A stretch of DNA of 45,544 nt from Aeromonas finlandensis (GTDB lineage Bacteria > Pseudomonadota > Gammaproteobacteria > Enterobacterales > Aeromonadaceae): the NCBI RefSeq assembly GCF_000764645.1, contig NZ_JRGK01000010.1, positions 1 to 45,544 on the forward strand, written 5' to 3'. How positions within the stretch are numbered: the first letter of the stretch is position 1; every line of letters starts with the position of its first letter. A program made the position numbers and the translations under genes. Under the pieces are notes generated by a model. That model was not told the origin of the DNA, made no database searches, and saw only the letters and a list, made by a program, of their open reading frames with translations. Shown in pieces: positions 1 through 7,559 of the stretch.

Positions 1-1
1 G

Positions 2-1198
2 GTCAATATCGTCGGCGGCGGCTATGTCAGCCTGCTCAAGGTGGTGATGATGCCGTTGGTGTTCACCTCCATCCTCTCTGCCATCAACAAGCTGGAGCAG
101 GCCCAGTCCCTCGGCAAGATCAGCGCCGTGCTGATCGGCTCCATGCTGACGCTGGTGATGATCGCCGGTGTGGTGGGGATGACGGTGACCCATCTGAGTG
201 GCCTCACTGCCGAAGGGCTGCTGAGCCACGGCAGCGACAGCGCGGCGCTGCAACAGAGCATGAGCACCATCGACAGTGCCCAGACGCTGCCTGCCCTGCT
301 GCTCTCGCTGGTGCCCACCAACTTTGCCGCCGATATGGCGGGTAGCCGCGGCCTCTCGGTGATCGGGGTGGTGATCTTCACCGTGCTGGCGGGGGTTGCT
401 CTGCTCCAGCTGAAGGCGGAGCACCCGGAGGCGGGGGCTCGCGCCGCCGTGGCCATCGACACCCTGCAACTGTGGGTGATGAAGATGGTGCGGGTGGTGA
501 TTGCGCTCACCCCCTATGGGGTGATGGCGCTGATTGCCCGGGTGGTGGCTCACTATCCCCTGAGCGAGATCCTCAGCCTGCTCGGCTTTATTCTGGTCTG
601 CTATGTCGCCATTCTGGCGATGTTTGCGGTACACATGGTGTTCCTGCTGCTGATCGGCCAGAATCCGCTGCACTATTTGCGGGAAGTGTGGGGCGTGCTC
701 ACCTTCGCTTTTGTCTCCCGCAGCAGCGCCGCCTCCATCCCCCTCAGCATCGAGACCCAGCAGCGTCTTGGGGTGCCCGCCAGCATCGCCAACTTCGCCG
801 CGTCGTTCGGTGCCAATCTGGGTCAGAATGGCTGCGCCGGTATCTACCCGGCCATGATGGTGGCGATGATCGCCCCCATGCTCGGCATCAACCCGTTTGA
901 TCCCCTGTTCCTGCTCACCCTGCTGCCGGTCATCGCACTCGGCTCCATCGGGGTTGCGGGGGTGGGCGGCGGTGGCACCTTCGCCGCGCTGATCGTGCTC
1001 TCCACCCTCAATTTCCCCATCGCGCTGGTGGGGGTGATGATCGCCATCGAGCCGCTGGTGGACATGGGCCGTACCGCCCTCAACGTCAACGGCTCCATCA
1101 TGGCGGCGATGATCACCAAGCGGTTGTTGGGCAAACAGCAGCTGGCTGAAGTGCAGAGTCAGGAGCAGACACTGGAGCAGCCACAGGCCGCCAGCTAA
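2..1198 (+). CDS. tcyP: L-cystine/cation symporter TcyP (5' end outside window)
   Basis: Inner-membrane sodium- or proton-coupled symporter of the DAACS (glutamate/dicarboxylate) family, predicted to import L-cystine. The reading frame is open from base 2, so the first 70-80 residues of the roughly 460-residue family length lie outside the window. Visible family signatures are FVSRSSAASIPLSIE, the reentrant-loop motif AASFGANLGQNGCAG, and IEPLVDMGRTALNVNGS near the C-terminus. Several hydrophobic segments run through the whole length. The pattern matches E. coli YdjN/TcyP better than GltP or DctA, which lack the NGCAG stretch. The tail is hydrophilic and Gln/Glu-rich. A strong hairpin terminator follows 22 bases after the stop. 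The family call is very secure and the cystine substrate is inferred from similarity. Confidence 0.88.
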   Translation, partial: VNIVGGGYVSLLKVVMMPLVFTSILSAINKLEQAQSLGKISAVLIGSMLTLVMIAGVVGMTVTHLSGLTAEGLLSHGSDSAALQQSMSTIDSAQTLPALLLSLVPTNFAADMAGSRGLSVIGVVIFTVLAGVALLQLKAEHPEAGARAAVAIDTLQLWVMKMVRVVIALTPYGVMALIARVVAHYPLSEILSLLGFILVCYVAILAMFAVHMVFLLLIGQNPLHYLREVWGVLTFAFVSRSSAASIPLSIETQQRLGVPASIANFAASFGANLGQNGCAGIYPAMMVAMIAPMLGINPFDPLFLLTLLPVIALGSIGVAGVGGGGTFAALIVLSTLNFPIALVGVMIAIEPLVDMGRTALNVNGSIMAAMITKRLLGKQQLAEVQSQEQTLEQPQAAS

Positions 1199-1220
1199 CC
1201 CTGAGTGCCACGCAATATGA

Positions 1221-1247
1221 AAGAAGCCCGCAGTTGCGGGCTTCTTT
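1221..1247. terminator. Bidirectional intrinsic terminator after tcyP
   Basis: An 11-bp perfect stem (AAGAAGCCCGC / GCGGGCTTCTT) with a 4-base loop, A-rich on the left and T-rich on the right. It lies between convergent tcyP and the rhodanese operon and can serve both strands. An almost identical stem recurs at 35293-35318. Confidence 0.85.
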
Positions 1248-1280
1248 ATGTCGGCAGTGTTGCCTTGTGGGCAGGCGCGG

Positions 1281-1808
1281 TTACTCGGCAGAGACGGGGT
1301 AACCGGCTCCTTTCCAGGCGAAGATGCCGCCCGGCACCCGATAGACTTGTTGGTAGCCCTGAGTCACCGCCCAGGCGGCGGCGTTGTGGCTGCGGCCGCA
1401 CTTGACGAAGCCGCAGTAGATCACCACCGGGCGGGACTTGTCTTCACCCAGCAGCGCCTGGAACTGCTCCGGGGTGCCGCTCCCCTCGATGATCTCGCTC
1501 CAGTTGTCGCCGGACTTGGCCTCCTTCACGAAGACGAAGTTCTTGGCGCCCGGGATGTGCTCTTTCTTGTAGGAGTCCTCATAGGGCATGGTATCGATGA
1601 TCACCAGCTCCTCACCCTTGTCCATCCGGGTCTTCAGCTCGGCCACGGTTAGCAGCTGATAGCCCCCCTGCTGCGTCTCTTGCGCCAGCTGCACCGCCGA
1701 CTGCTCCAGCTTCACCTCCTGCTCGAACTGGTTGTCGCCACAGCCACCAAGGGCAAAGCTGGCGGCGATCAGCGAGGCCAGCAGGGTGCGGGATCGCAAT
1801 GTCATCAT
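1281..1808 (-). CDS. Rhodanese-domain lipoprotein
   Basis: A 175-residue single-domain rhodanese predicted to be a lipoprotein. The N-terminus has a basic start, a hydrophobic stretch and the lipobox ALGGC, so the mature protein would begin at Cys22 and be membrane-anchored facing the periplasm. The rhodanese fold covers about residues 50-172. The catalytic loop is CGFVKCGRSHNAA: its first Cys is in the persulfide position and a second Cys sits five residues later. A GGIFAWKGAGYPV C-terminal motif is typical of rhodaneses. The start follows AAAGGAGTAGTGAC. The upstream MauE/DoxX-like gene ends four bases before this start, so the two are surely cotranscribed. A role in periplasmic sulfur or thiol redox chemistry is inferred. 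Confidence 0.82.
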   Translation of the reverse strand: MMTLRSRTLLASLIAASFALGGCGDNQFEQEVKLEQSAVQLAQETQQGGYQLLTVAELKTRMDKGEELVIIDTMPYEDSYKKEHIPGAKNFVFVKEAKSGDNWSEIIEGSGTPEQFQALLGEDKSRPVVIYCGFVKCGRSHNAAAWAVTQGYQQVYRVPGGIFAWKGAGYPVSAE

Positions 1809-1812
1809 GTCA

Positions 1813-2235
1813 CTACTCCTTTAGAACGGGAAAAACAGGGCGGGAAGTTCGCAGCAGGGCGCCCGCAAGCGTCAGTAGCAGCAGATCCCGCACAATGGCT
1901 TGTGGCAGCGAGCTGAGATCAGCCTTGCCAAGACAGCCGCAAGAGATGTCGAGCCCGATGGCAATGCCATAGCCCAACACCGGAATAAACAGGGCGAGCA
2001 GCCCGATCACCAGCCACAGCCCCCAGCGTCGGTTGGCGATCACCGCCACGCCCGCGCAGAGCTCAAGGGCGATCAGCCCCCAGCTAACCAGTGGGATCAG
2101 CGGCGGCCAGATCAGCCCGAAGGCCGCAATCTGTTCGACAAACAGGGCGGGGGATACCAGCTTGAACCCGGCCGAGGCGACGAAGAATCCCCCCAGCGCC
2201 AGCTTGGCCAGTATGCGCAGCAATGCAGGCATCAT
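1813..2235 (-). CDS. MauE/DoxX-like redox-associated membrane protein
   Basis: A 140-residue protein with four predicted transmembrane helices (about residues 7-25, 45-65, 72-95, 112-130). The motif DISCGCLG between helices 3 and 4 is characteristic of the MauE branch of the DoxX/DoxD superfamily, where the Cys pair is thought to take part in disulfide or thiol transfer. The start has two possible ATGs after AGAGGTAG; I chose the first. It is the first gene of a tight operon with the rhodanese lipoprotein, four bases apart. That pairing suggests a membrane thiol carrier feeding a periplasmic sulfurtransferase, which is inference. It could also be annotated simply as a DoxX family protein. Confidence 0.78.
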   Translation of the reverse strand: MMPALLRILAKLALGGFFVASAGFKLVSPALFVEQIAAFGLIWPPLIPLVSWGLIALELCAGVAVIANRRWGLWLVIGLLALFIPVLGYGIAIGLDISCGCLGKADLSSLPQAIVRDLLLLTLAGALLRTSRPVFPVLKE

Positions 2236-2352
2236 CTACCTCTTTATGGAGAGAGGTAAATTCTAACCATTACCGATTGAGCCGCAATGGCTAAACCCAT
2301 GGCGAGCAAGATAAATCTCGATTTTGCGGGGCGGCGCGCGGGAGGGGCGCCA

Positions 2353-2760
2353 TCATACCCTGATGGCGGCGTTGCGCGGGTCTGACGCTTCCGCTTGTCT
2401 GGCTTGTTCCCGATCGTGCTGGTGGGTCAGCAGCTCCGCCGCCAGCTCGATGGCCCGCTCGAGCAGCACCAGCAGGCTGTCGAGCGTCAGGTGATCGAGC
2501 CACTCGCGGGCCCAGATCAGGGTCTCCCCCTGTTCGGTCTGATCCAGCAGAAACACCGGCTCGTCGCTGAGGTGATTGAGCAGGGGCATGTTGGGCATGG
2601 CGTGGCCCGGCAGCAGCAGATAGATCACCAGATGGCCCTCATCCTCTGCCAGCGTCAGCACCAGCTCGTCGTTGATGGCCAGGGTGGTGGCGGTCTGTCC
2701 GGCCGCCGGGACGGGGAGTCCGAGTTGTGTGAACAGGGCTGTGATGAGTGCGTGATACAT
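2353..2760 (-). CDS. CesT/Tir-type (class I) secretion chaperone, predicted
   Basis: A 135-residue acidic protein beginning MYHALITALFTQLGLP. The amphipathic N-terminal helix, the alternating beta stretch (LAINDELVLTLAED, HLVIYLLLPG, EPVFLLDQTE, ETLIWAREW) and a C-terminal leucine-rich helix (SLLVLLERAIELAAELL) are the layout of class I type III secretion chaperones, whose usual size is 120-160 residues. I chose the ATG at 2758-2760, preceded by GAGG. The longer in-frame start at 2826 would place the start codon inside the candidate ExsA box. It is divergent from the large gene at 3006, the usual position of a dedicated chaperone next to its effector. The family call rests on secondary-structure pattern and context, not on a signature motif. 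Confidence 0.6.
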   Translation of the reverse strand: MYHALITALFTQLGLPVPAAGQTATTLAINDELVLTLAEDEGHLVIYLLLPGHAMPNMPLLNHLSDEPVFLLDQTEQGETLIWAREWLDHLTLDSLLVLLERAIELAAELLTHQHDREQARQAEASDPRNAAIRV

Positions 2761-2789
2761 GGCCGAACCTCGAACGGGGTGAGAGTGAC

Positions 2790-2843
2790 ACCCTATGCGG
2801 CTGATCGGCCGCTGCTTATCACTCATCGTCCTCTTTTTTTAGG
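2790..2843 (-). promoter_or_regulatory. Candidate ExsA-dependent promoter for the chaperone gene
   Basis: Read on the minus strand: CCTAAAAAAA, then GAC, then TGATA, with TAGGGT as a possible -10 starting 21 bases after TGATA. These are the A-rich, GnC and TGnnA elements described for ExsA-activated type III secretion promoters. The divergent promoter at 2916 has the same elements at identical spacing, which makes chance unlikely. The consensus is recalled from Pseudomonas work; Aeromonas has an ExsA orthologue. Confidence 0.55.
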
Positions 2844-2915
2844 TGCGGGTCGGTAGAGAAGAGGGGGAGGCCGGAAGTGTGAGCTGGCAGGCATCTTCTG
2901 CGGGTCAGCCCGAAT

Positions 2916-2969
2916 CCTAAAAAAGCGGGGCCATCGCTGACAGGGCGACAGGTGCGGGCGGCGTACGCT
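2916..2969 (+). promoter_or_regulatory. Candidate ExsA-dependent promoter for the large gene
   Basis: Plus strand: CCTAAAAAA, then GGC at 2929-2931, TGACA at 2938-2942, and TACGCT as -10 at 2964-2969, 21 bases after TGACA. From the CCT to the TGnnA element the distance equals that in the divergent box at 2843-2817. The transcript would start near 2976, 30 bases upstream of the ATG at 3006, so in-frame starts upstream of 3006 are unlikely. Confidence 0.55.
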
Positions 2970-3005
2970 GGGGCTCTTCTCTCTTATCAGTGCAGGACCC
3001 TCGCC

Positions 3006-5132
3006 ATGAAAATTGCCTCACCGGATATCGATGCCACCCGTCATCAGCCGCCAACCCCTGACGCGACATCAGCGGCCACCGCTCGCCTTGGCAGTGCCAG
3101 ATTGCGGCTGCTGGATGCCGGTAACCGGGAGTTTGAAAAGGGGATCCGCCGTGGCGCTGGCCGTCAGCAGAGCCCGGAGCTCAAGGCGGTCAAGCAGGCG
3201 GTGCGGCACTATCAGGCCCAGCCAGCGCCTTCACTGGCCGGGCTGGCGAAGATAGAGCAGGCGCTGCAGTTCTGGATCGACTCGGGCAAGAACCGCTCCC
3301 GTCAGCAGGATCCGGTGTTGCAGAAACTGGTCGATGACATCGCGGTCCGCCGTCAGGCGTTGGCGCAGGGGGGCAAGCCTCCGTCATTTCAGTTGGCGTG
3401 GGTCTGCAACGAGCAGGGGCGGGTCAACCAGCCTATCGAGAGCAACCAGCGGATCCGCCAGTGGTGCAGCGAGTTGGCTCGCTTGCAACAGGAGGGGGCC
3501 AACGACCTGTTTAAGCGGGAGCTGCAAGGGGGGCTCGATCTGATGTTCGGGGTGAGTGAGGGGATGATGGCGCGGCGGCTGGAGCGGGCGCCGACCCGGG
3601 AGGAGGTTGCAGCCAGTCACGAGTGGCAGCTGTTCTGCGGCACCTTGCGTCAGGCGCTGCCCGCACTGGGCGAGCTCAAGCCACAAGCCACCGCCGAGGA
3701 GAATGGCCGCGAGATCCTGCTGACTCACAGCCAACTGCTGGAGCTGGGCCACCTCAAGGAGGTGCTGGATCTCGGCATTAAGCAGAAGGTGAGCCAGCAG
3801 GGGGAGATCGGCCTGCTCAGAACCGAGCTGCTGACCGCGCTGGTGGATGGCCTGGATGAGCCCTGGCTTGAGCGCGAGGCGCAGGAGAAGGCGCTCTGGC
3901 AGAGAGAGGCCACATCAGGCAAGCACTATCAGAGCGGCGTGCGGGCCGAGCTCAAGCACCCTCTCTCTGCGGCCAGCAAGGAGTTGAAACCGGGCGAGCC
4001 CAAGGAGTTGAAACCGGGCGAGCCGGTGAGTCAGAAGGCCTTTAGCGGGCTCGGTCTGGTCAGTGCCAGTGCGCTGGTGGAGGCTTTCGCCAAGATCGAG
4101 ATCGGCAAGTGGGAGGGGCGCCGCGACACGCCGGTAGGGGAGTTTGCCGGCAAGGCGGCCCTGACCCAGGAGAACAAGGCGAGTGCCAAGGCGGAGCTGG
4201 TGATTGGCAAGGCGGAAGGTTCGTTGGCATTCAATGCGCCTCCCCGCGTGCTGAACGACACGGCAGGGGAGCGCTACAAGCCGGGCCCCCACGATGTGAG
4301 TCTGCTGCGCATCGGTGCCAGCGCCGAGCTGGTGAGCAAGCTGGGGTTGTCGGTGGAGGGGAGCTGGACCATCGGCAATCTGCTCAACGCCAAGCTGGCA
4401 GGGTCGGCCGAGGTGGGGGTCAACGCCAAGCTGGAGGCCGGGGCTGCGGCCATCATGACCCCCAATGGGCCCGTGGTCAGTGTCACCGCGAATGCCTCGG
4501 CCTTTGCTGGCGTGAAAGCAGAGGGCAGTGCCCAGCTCAATCTGTTCAAGAGCCAGTATGCCGATGCCTACAGCCTCTCGGCCAAGGTGCGTGCCTCTGC
4601 CAATCTGGGGGTCGGCGCATTGGCCGGGGCCACCGCCGCCTTCGGGCCGGAGGGGGCCAAGTTTCATACCACCCTTGGCGTGACGCTGGGGGTCGGTTCC
4701 GATGTCGGCTGGGAGGGCGGGATCAACGCCATGGCCACCAAGGCCTATGCGCTGGAGCTGGCCGCCCGCGCCGTGACCAATTTTGATCAGCGCAAAGGGG
4801 AGCTGCTCGATGGGCGGGCGATGGCGGCAGGGAATGAAAACCGTCTCTTCGAGCTGGCCCAGCGGGTCGATGGCCGGATTGCCGCCCTCGGCACCCAGTT
4901 GGACGAACTGCAGCTGGCCGCCAGCGAGAACCGGATCCGGATGCAGGAGAGCCTGACCGATCCCGATATCGCCGCTGGCCGCAGCGCCATGGCGCAGGCC
5001 ATCGACGATGCCTTCGGGCAGGATCGGGTTGATGAGCAGGGGATCGTCACCGTCCCTGAGCGGGCCGCCGAGCGCAACGAGAAGCTTGAGCTCACCGCCC
5101 GGCTGCTGCGGGATCACGCCATCAAGGTGTAA
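3006..5132 (+). CDS. Candidate type III secreted effector, 708 residues, unknown function
   Basis: I do not recognise this protein. Residues 1-35 are polar and rich in Ser, Thr, Pro and Asp, like a disordered secretion signal. Residues 40-310 look helical and charged. A short tandem KELKPGEP repeat lies near residues 325-340. From about 345 to 575 there is a striking Ala/Gly/Val-rich stretch of alternating polar and apolar residues (for example KLAGSAEVGVNAKLEAGAA) that reads as repeated beta strands with glycine-zipper-like runs. The C-terminal 120 residues are helical and charged. There is no Sec signal peptide and no long hydrophobic helix. I chose the ATG at 3006 because it follows AGGA and lies just downstream of the candidate promoter. 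The divergent chaperone-like gene and ExsA-like box suggest an injected effector. A pore-forming or membrane-active role for the beta region is speculation. Confidence 0.55.
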   Translation: MKIASPDIDATRHQPPTPDATSAATARLGSARLRLLDAGNREFEKGIRRGAGRQQSPELKAVKQAVRHYQAQPAPSLAGLAKIEQALQFWIDSGKNRSRQQDPVLQKLVDDIAVRRQALAQGGKPPSFQLAWVCNEQGRVNQPIESNQRIRQWCSELARLQQEGANDLFKRELQGGLDLMFGVSEGMMARRLERAPTREEVAASHEWQLFCGTLRQALPALGELKPQATAEENGREILLTHSQLLELGHLKEVLDLGIKQKVSQQGEIGLLRTELLTALVDGLDEPWLEREAQEKALWQREATSGKHYQSGVRAELKHPLSAASKELKPGEPKELKPGEPVSQKAFSGLGLVSASALVEAFAKIEIGKWEGRRDTPVGEFAGKAALTQENKASAKAELVIGKAEGSLAFNAPPRVLNDTAGERYKPGPHDVSLLRIGASAELVSKLGLSVEGSWTIGNLLNAKLAGSAEVGVNAKLEAGAAAIMTPNGPVVSVTANASAFAGVKAEGSAQLNLFKSQYADAYSLSAKVRASANLGVGALAGATAAFGPEGAKFHTTLGVTLGVGSDVGWEGGINAMATKAYALELAARAVTNFDQRKGELLDGRAMAAGNENRLFELAQRVDGRIAALGTQLDELQLAASENRIRMQESLTDPDIAAGRSAMAQAIDDAFGQDRVDEQGIVTVPERAAERNEKLELTARLLRDHAIKV
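3978..4025 (+). repeat. 24-bp tandem direct repeat inside the effector candidate
   Basis: Two adjacent 24-base units that differ only at the last base, each encoding KELKPGEP. The repeat forms a flexible, Pro-containing linker between the helical N-terminal half and the Ala/Gly-rich region. Copy number may vary between strains through slippage. Confidence 0.9.
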
Positions 5133-5152
5133 CCGCCAGCGCGGGCAGTGGA

Positions 5153-5187
5153 CAAAAAAGAGGGGCTCCCGCGCGGGAGCCCCTCTG
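5153..5187 (-). terminator. Intrinsic terminator of the sugar ABC/melA operon
   Basis: A GC-rich stem (AGAGGGGCTCCC / GGGAGCCCCTCT) whose minus-strand exit is followed by TTTTTTG. It lies 19 bases past the stop of the GH4 gene. On the plus strand it may also help end the effector transcript. Confidence 0.85.
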
Positions 5188-5205
5188 TCATTGCGGTGTA
5201 GCGGT

Positions 5206-6567
5206 TCAGGGGAACTGGGGCAGCCACTGGCGCTGGGCGGCATACATCTCGTCGAACATCTGCTGGATCTGTTCCAGGGTGCAGACGGTGGCGGTGACCG
5301 GGTCGAGGGCCAGCGCGTAGCGGGCGGCATCGAGATCGCCGGTCAGGGCCGCCTGCACAATCAGCTCCTGCACCGCGGTGTTGCTCTTGCACAGGCTGGC
5401 GCACTGGGTCGGCAGTCGCCCCATCGCCTGCGGTTGCAGCCCCTTCTCATCGACCCAGATTGGCACTTCCACCACGCACTCGGCGGGCAGGTTCTCCACC
5501 AGCAGCCCCTCTGGCTGGCAGTTGGCCAGGTTGCCGTTGATGCGGGTGCGCTCGCCGCTCACCATGGCGTGGATCAGCTTGGGCCCGTTGAGCATGTTGG
5601 GGGCGATGACGAAGGGCTTCTCCCCCGCCAGCTGGGCGGCGATCTCCGCCTTGCCGGCGGCGTGGACCTGCTCTTCCAGTGCCAGCAGATTCCAGCGCTG
5701 GGGCAGGAAGTGGTTGATCATCGCCTCGTTCTTGCGGAAGTAGGGGAGGTAATCGCTGCAGTGCCAGTGGTTCTCGGTACACCAGAGGCCGAAGAACTTC
5801 AGCACTTCGCAGCGCACGCCGTCTGCCTCGCGGGTTTTCGGATCATCCACCAGCGCCCGGATCCGCGGCTGCATATCCTCGCCATGGATGGCGAAGCGGG
5901 TGATCCAGGTCATGTGGTTGATCCCGGCGAACTCGTACTCCACCTCGGCGGGCACATCGTGATACATCAGGCGCTGCCAGCGCTCCGGGGTGGAGGGGTG
6001 ATCCACCCAGGGGCCGACCCCCAGATAACCGGCGAGCTGGGCGACGGTGTAGCGCACCCCGTAGCAGAGGCCGATGGATTGAATGCCGCTCGCCTCCTTG
6101 GCCGCCCAGGTGAGGGGGGCCAGCGGGTTGGCGTAGTTGATGAAGAGGGCGTTCGGGCAGAGCGCCTCCATATCTCGCAGGATCGCCAGCATGGGCGGAA
6201 TGTGGCGCAGGGCGCGGAAGATGCCGCCCGGTCCCATGGTGTCACCCACCTCCTGGATCACCCCGTATTTGGCCGGGATCGCCATATCCAGCTTCCAGGG
6301 GGCGAGGCCGCCTACCTGAATGGCGCTGATGACGAAGTCCGCGTGGCGAATCGCATCGCGCTGGCTGGTGGTCTGGCTCACCTTCATCGGCAGGCCGGAT
6401 TGCGCCACCATCATGGTGATGAGGCGGTGGCTCTGGGCCAGCACCTCGGGATTGAGATCCATCAACACCAGCTCGGTGCCCGCCATGGCGGGGTAGGAGA
6501 GCAGGGCCGAGACGATTTGGCGGGTAAACATGACGCTGCCTGCGCCTATGATGGTGATCTTGCTCAT
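5206..6567 (-). CDS. melA: GH4-family alpha-galactosidase (MelA-like)
   Basis: A 453-residue NAD+- and Mn2+-dependent glycoside hydrolase of family 4. The dinucleotide-binding motif ITIIGAGSVMFTRQ is at the N-terminus. DTMGPGGIFRALR, NYANPLAPLTWA, the metal-ligand Cys in GLCYGV and the GINHMTW His motif follow in family order. The C-terminal ending resembles E. coli MelA (a WLP stretch). The enzyme acts in the cytoplasm by a redox-assisted mechanism. It is the last gene of a four-gene operon and overlaps the permease stop by four bases (ATGA). Context suggests the ABC system imports its substrate. An alpha-galactoside is most likely, but some GH4 enzymes act on alpha-glucosides or glucuronides, so the substrate is inferred. 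Confidence 0.82.
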   Translation of the reverse strand: MSKITIIGAGSVMFTRQIVSALLSYPAMAGTELVLMDLNPEVLAQSHRLITMMVAQSGLPMKVSQTTSQRDAIRHADFVISAIQVGGLAPWKLDMAIPAKYGVIQEVGDTMGPGGIFRALRHIPPMLAILRDMEALCPNALFINYANPLAPLTWAAKEASGIQSIGLCYGVRYTVAQLAGYLGVGPWVDHPSTPERWQRLMYHDVPAEVEYEFAGINHMTWITRFAIHGEDMQPRIRALVDDPKTREADGVRCEVLKFFGLWCTENHWHCSDYLPYFRKNEAMINHFLPQRWNLLALEEQVHAAGKAEIAAQLAGEKPFVIAPNMLNGPKLIHAMVSGERTRINGNLANCQPEGLLVENLPAECVVEVPIWVDEKGLQPQAMGRLPTQCASLCKSNTAVQELIVQAALTGDLDAARYALALDPVTATVCTLEQIQQMFDEMYAAQRQWLPQFP

Positions 6568-7559
6568 GTCGGAACCTTATTGGAAAAACGGGAGCGCCAG
6601 CGTCCCTGTTGAAGTTGCAGCAGGCTGCCGTGGATCATCAGGGCGACGAGGATCATCACCCCGTAGACCAGGCGGGTCCAGAAGCCGTCGAGACCGGCAC
6701 TGATGATGCCCGCCTCCAGCATGCCGATGATGCAGGCGCCAAACAGGCTGCCCAGCAGGGTGCCCTTGCCCCCCAGCACCGAGGTGCCGCCGATGAAGAC
6801 GGAGGCAAATACCAGCAACATGTAACCCTGTCCCTGATTGGGCCACCAGCTGCTCATCTCGACGCTGATCAGCACCCCGACCAGCGCGGCAAGCAGCCCC
6901 ATCAGCATGAAGAGGCCGAGCCGCATCCGGTTGACCGGCACCCCCATCAGGCGGGCGGCCTCCGGGTTGTCACCGATGAAGTTGATGTTGTCGCCCAGCG
7001 CGTGATGGGACAGCAGCAGCCAGAGCAGCAGTGCCGCCAGCAGGCTCCAGAGGGCCTGGGCGGGCAGCCACTCCCACACCCGCCCCGTCAGCAGGGTATG
7101 GAGCAGGGTGTCGCGGATCTCGGGCAGGCTGAGGGCCAGCCCGTCAGCCAACACAGTGGTGAGGCCGCCGATAAAGAACTGGGTACCTATGGTGGCGATG
7201 ATGGAGGGGATCTGGAACTGCACGATCAGCAGGGCGTTGAGCAGCCCACACAGCAGCCCCCCCGCCATCGCCCCCAGCAGTGCCAGCAGCGGCGAGCCGG
7301 TGTGCTGGAACAGCCAGGCGAAGATGAATCCCCCCAGTGCAATGATCGCCGGAAAGCTCATGTCGATCTCGCGGGCGATGATCAGCAGGGTCATCCCCAG
7401 TGCCAGCAGTATGGTCAGCGGAATGGTCGAGAGCAGGGAGGTGTAGATCCGGCCATTGAAAAAGGTGACCGGACTGATGCTGGCAAACAGCCCCCACAGC
7501 AGCAGCAGGATCAGCCCGGTCAGTAAAGGCGCTCGATTGGCGAGCAGGAAGTGTCTCAT
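6564..7559 (-). CDS. Sugar ABC transporter permease (RbsC/AraH family)
   Basis: A 331-residue inner-membrane permease of the ribose-type (CUT2) class. At least eight hydrophobic segments are visible. Family signatures are the EIDMSFPAIIALGGF region after helix 2, GDNPEAARLMGVPV in the cytoplasmic loop that contacts the ATPase, and the FIGGTSVLGGKGTLLGSLFGA motif near the C-terminal third. The start MRHFLLANRAP overlaps the ATPase stop as ATGA, which decides it over in-frame codons upstream; the stop overlaps the melA start the same way. Only one permease gene is present, consistent with a homodimeric channel. Confidence 0.88.
   Translation of the reverse strand: MRHFLLANRAPLLTGLILLLLWGLFASISPVTFFNGRIYTSLLSTIPLTILLALGMTLLIIAREIDMSFPAIIALGGFIFAWLFQHTGSPLLALLGAMAGGLLCGLLNALLIVQFQIPSIIATIGTQFFIGGLTTVLADGLALSLPEIRDTLLHTLLTGRVWEWLPAQALWSLLAALLLWLLLSHHALGDNINFIGDNPEAARLMGVPVNRMRLGLFMLMGLLAALVGVLISVEMSSWWPNQGQGYMLLVFASVFIGGTSVLGGKGTLLGSLFGACIIGMLEAGIISAGLDGFWTRLVYGVMILVALMIHGSLLQLQQGRWRSRFSNKVPT

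Noticed and set aside
2761..2826. N-terminal extension of the chaperone (MSDKQRPIS...)
   Set aside because: The start codon lies within the A-rich/TGATA promoter-like element, and the downstream ATG begins exactly at the family-like helix.
2952..3005. GTG-started extension of the effector candidate
   Set aside because: It would begin upstream of the predicted -10 box; the ATG at 3006 has a ribosome-binding site.
3915..5330. Minus-strand frame of 471 codons opposite the effector candidate
   Set aside because: Composition typical of an antisense frame, and it crosses the terminator at 5153-5187 and the 3' end of melA.
5008..6612. Plus-strand frame of more than 500 codons antisense to melA
   Set aside because: Gln/His/Gly-rich, low-complexity translation with no ribosome-binding site; a by-product of high GC opposite a clear GH4 gene.
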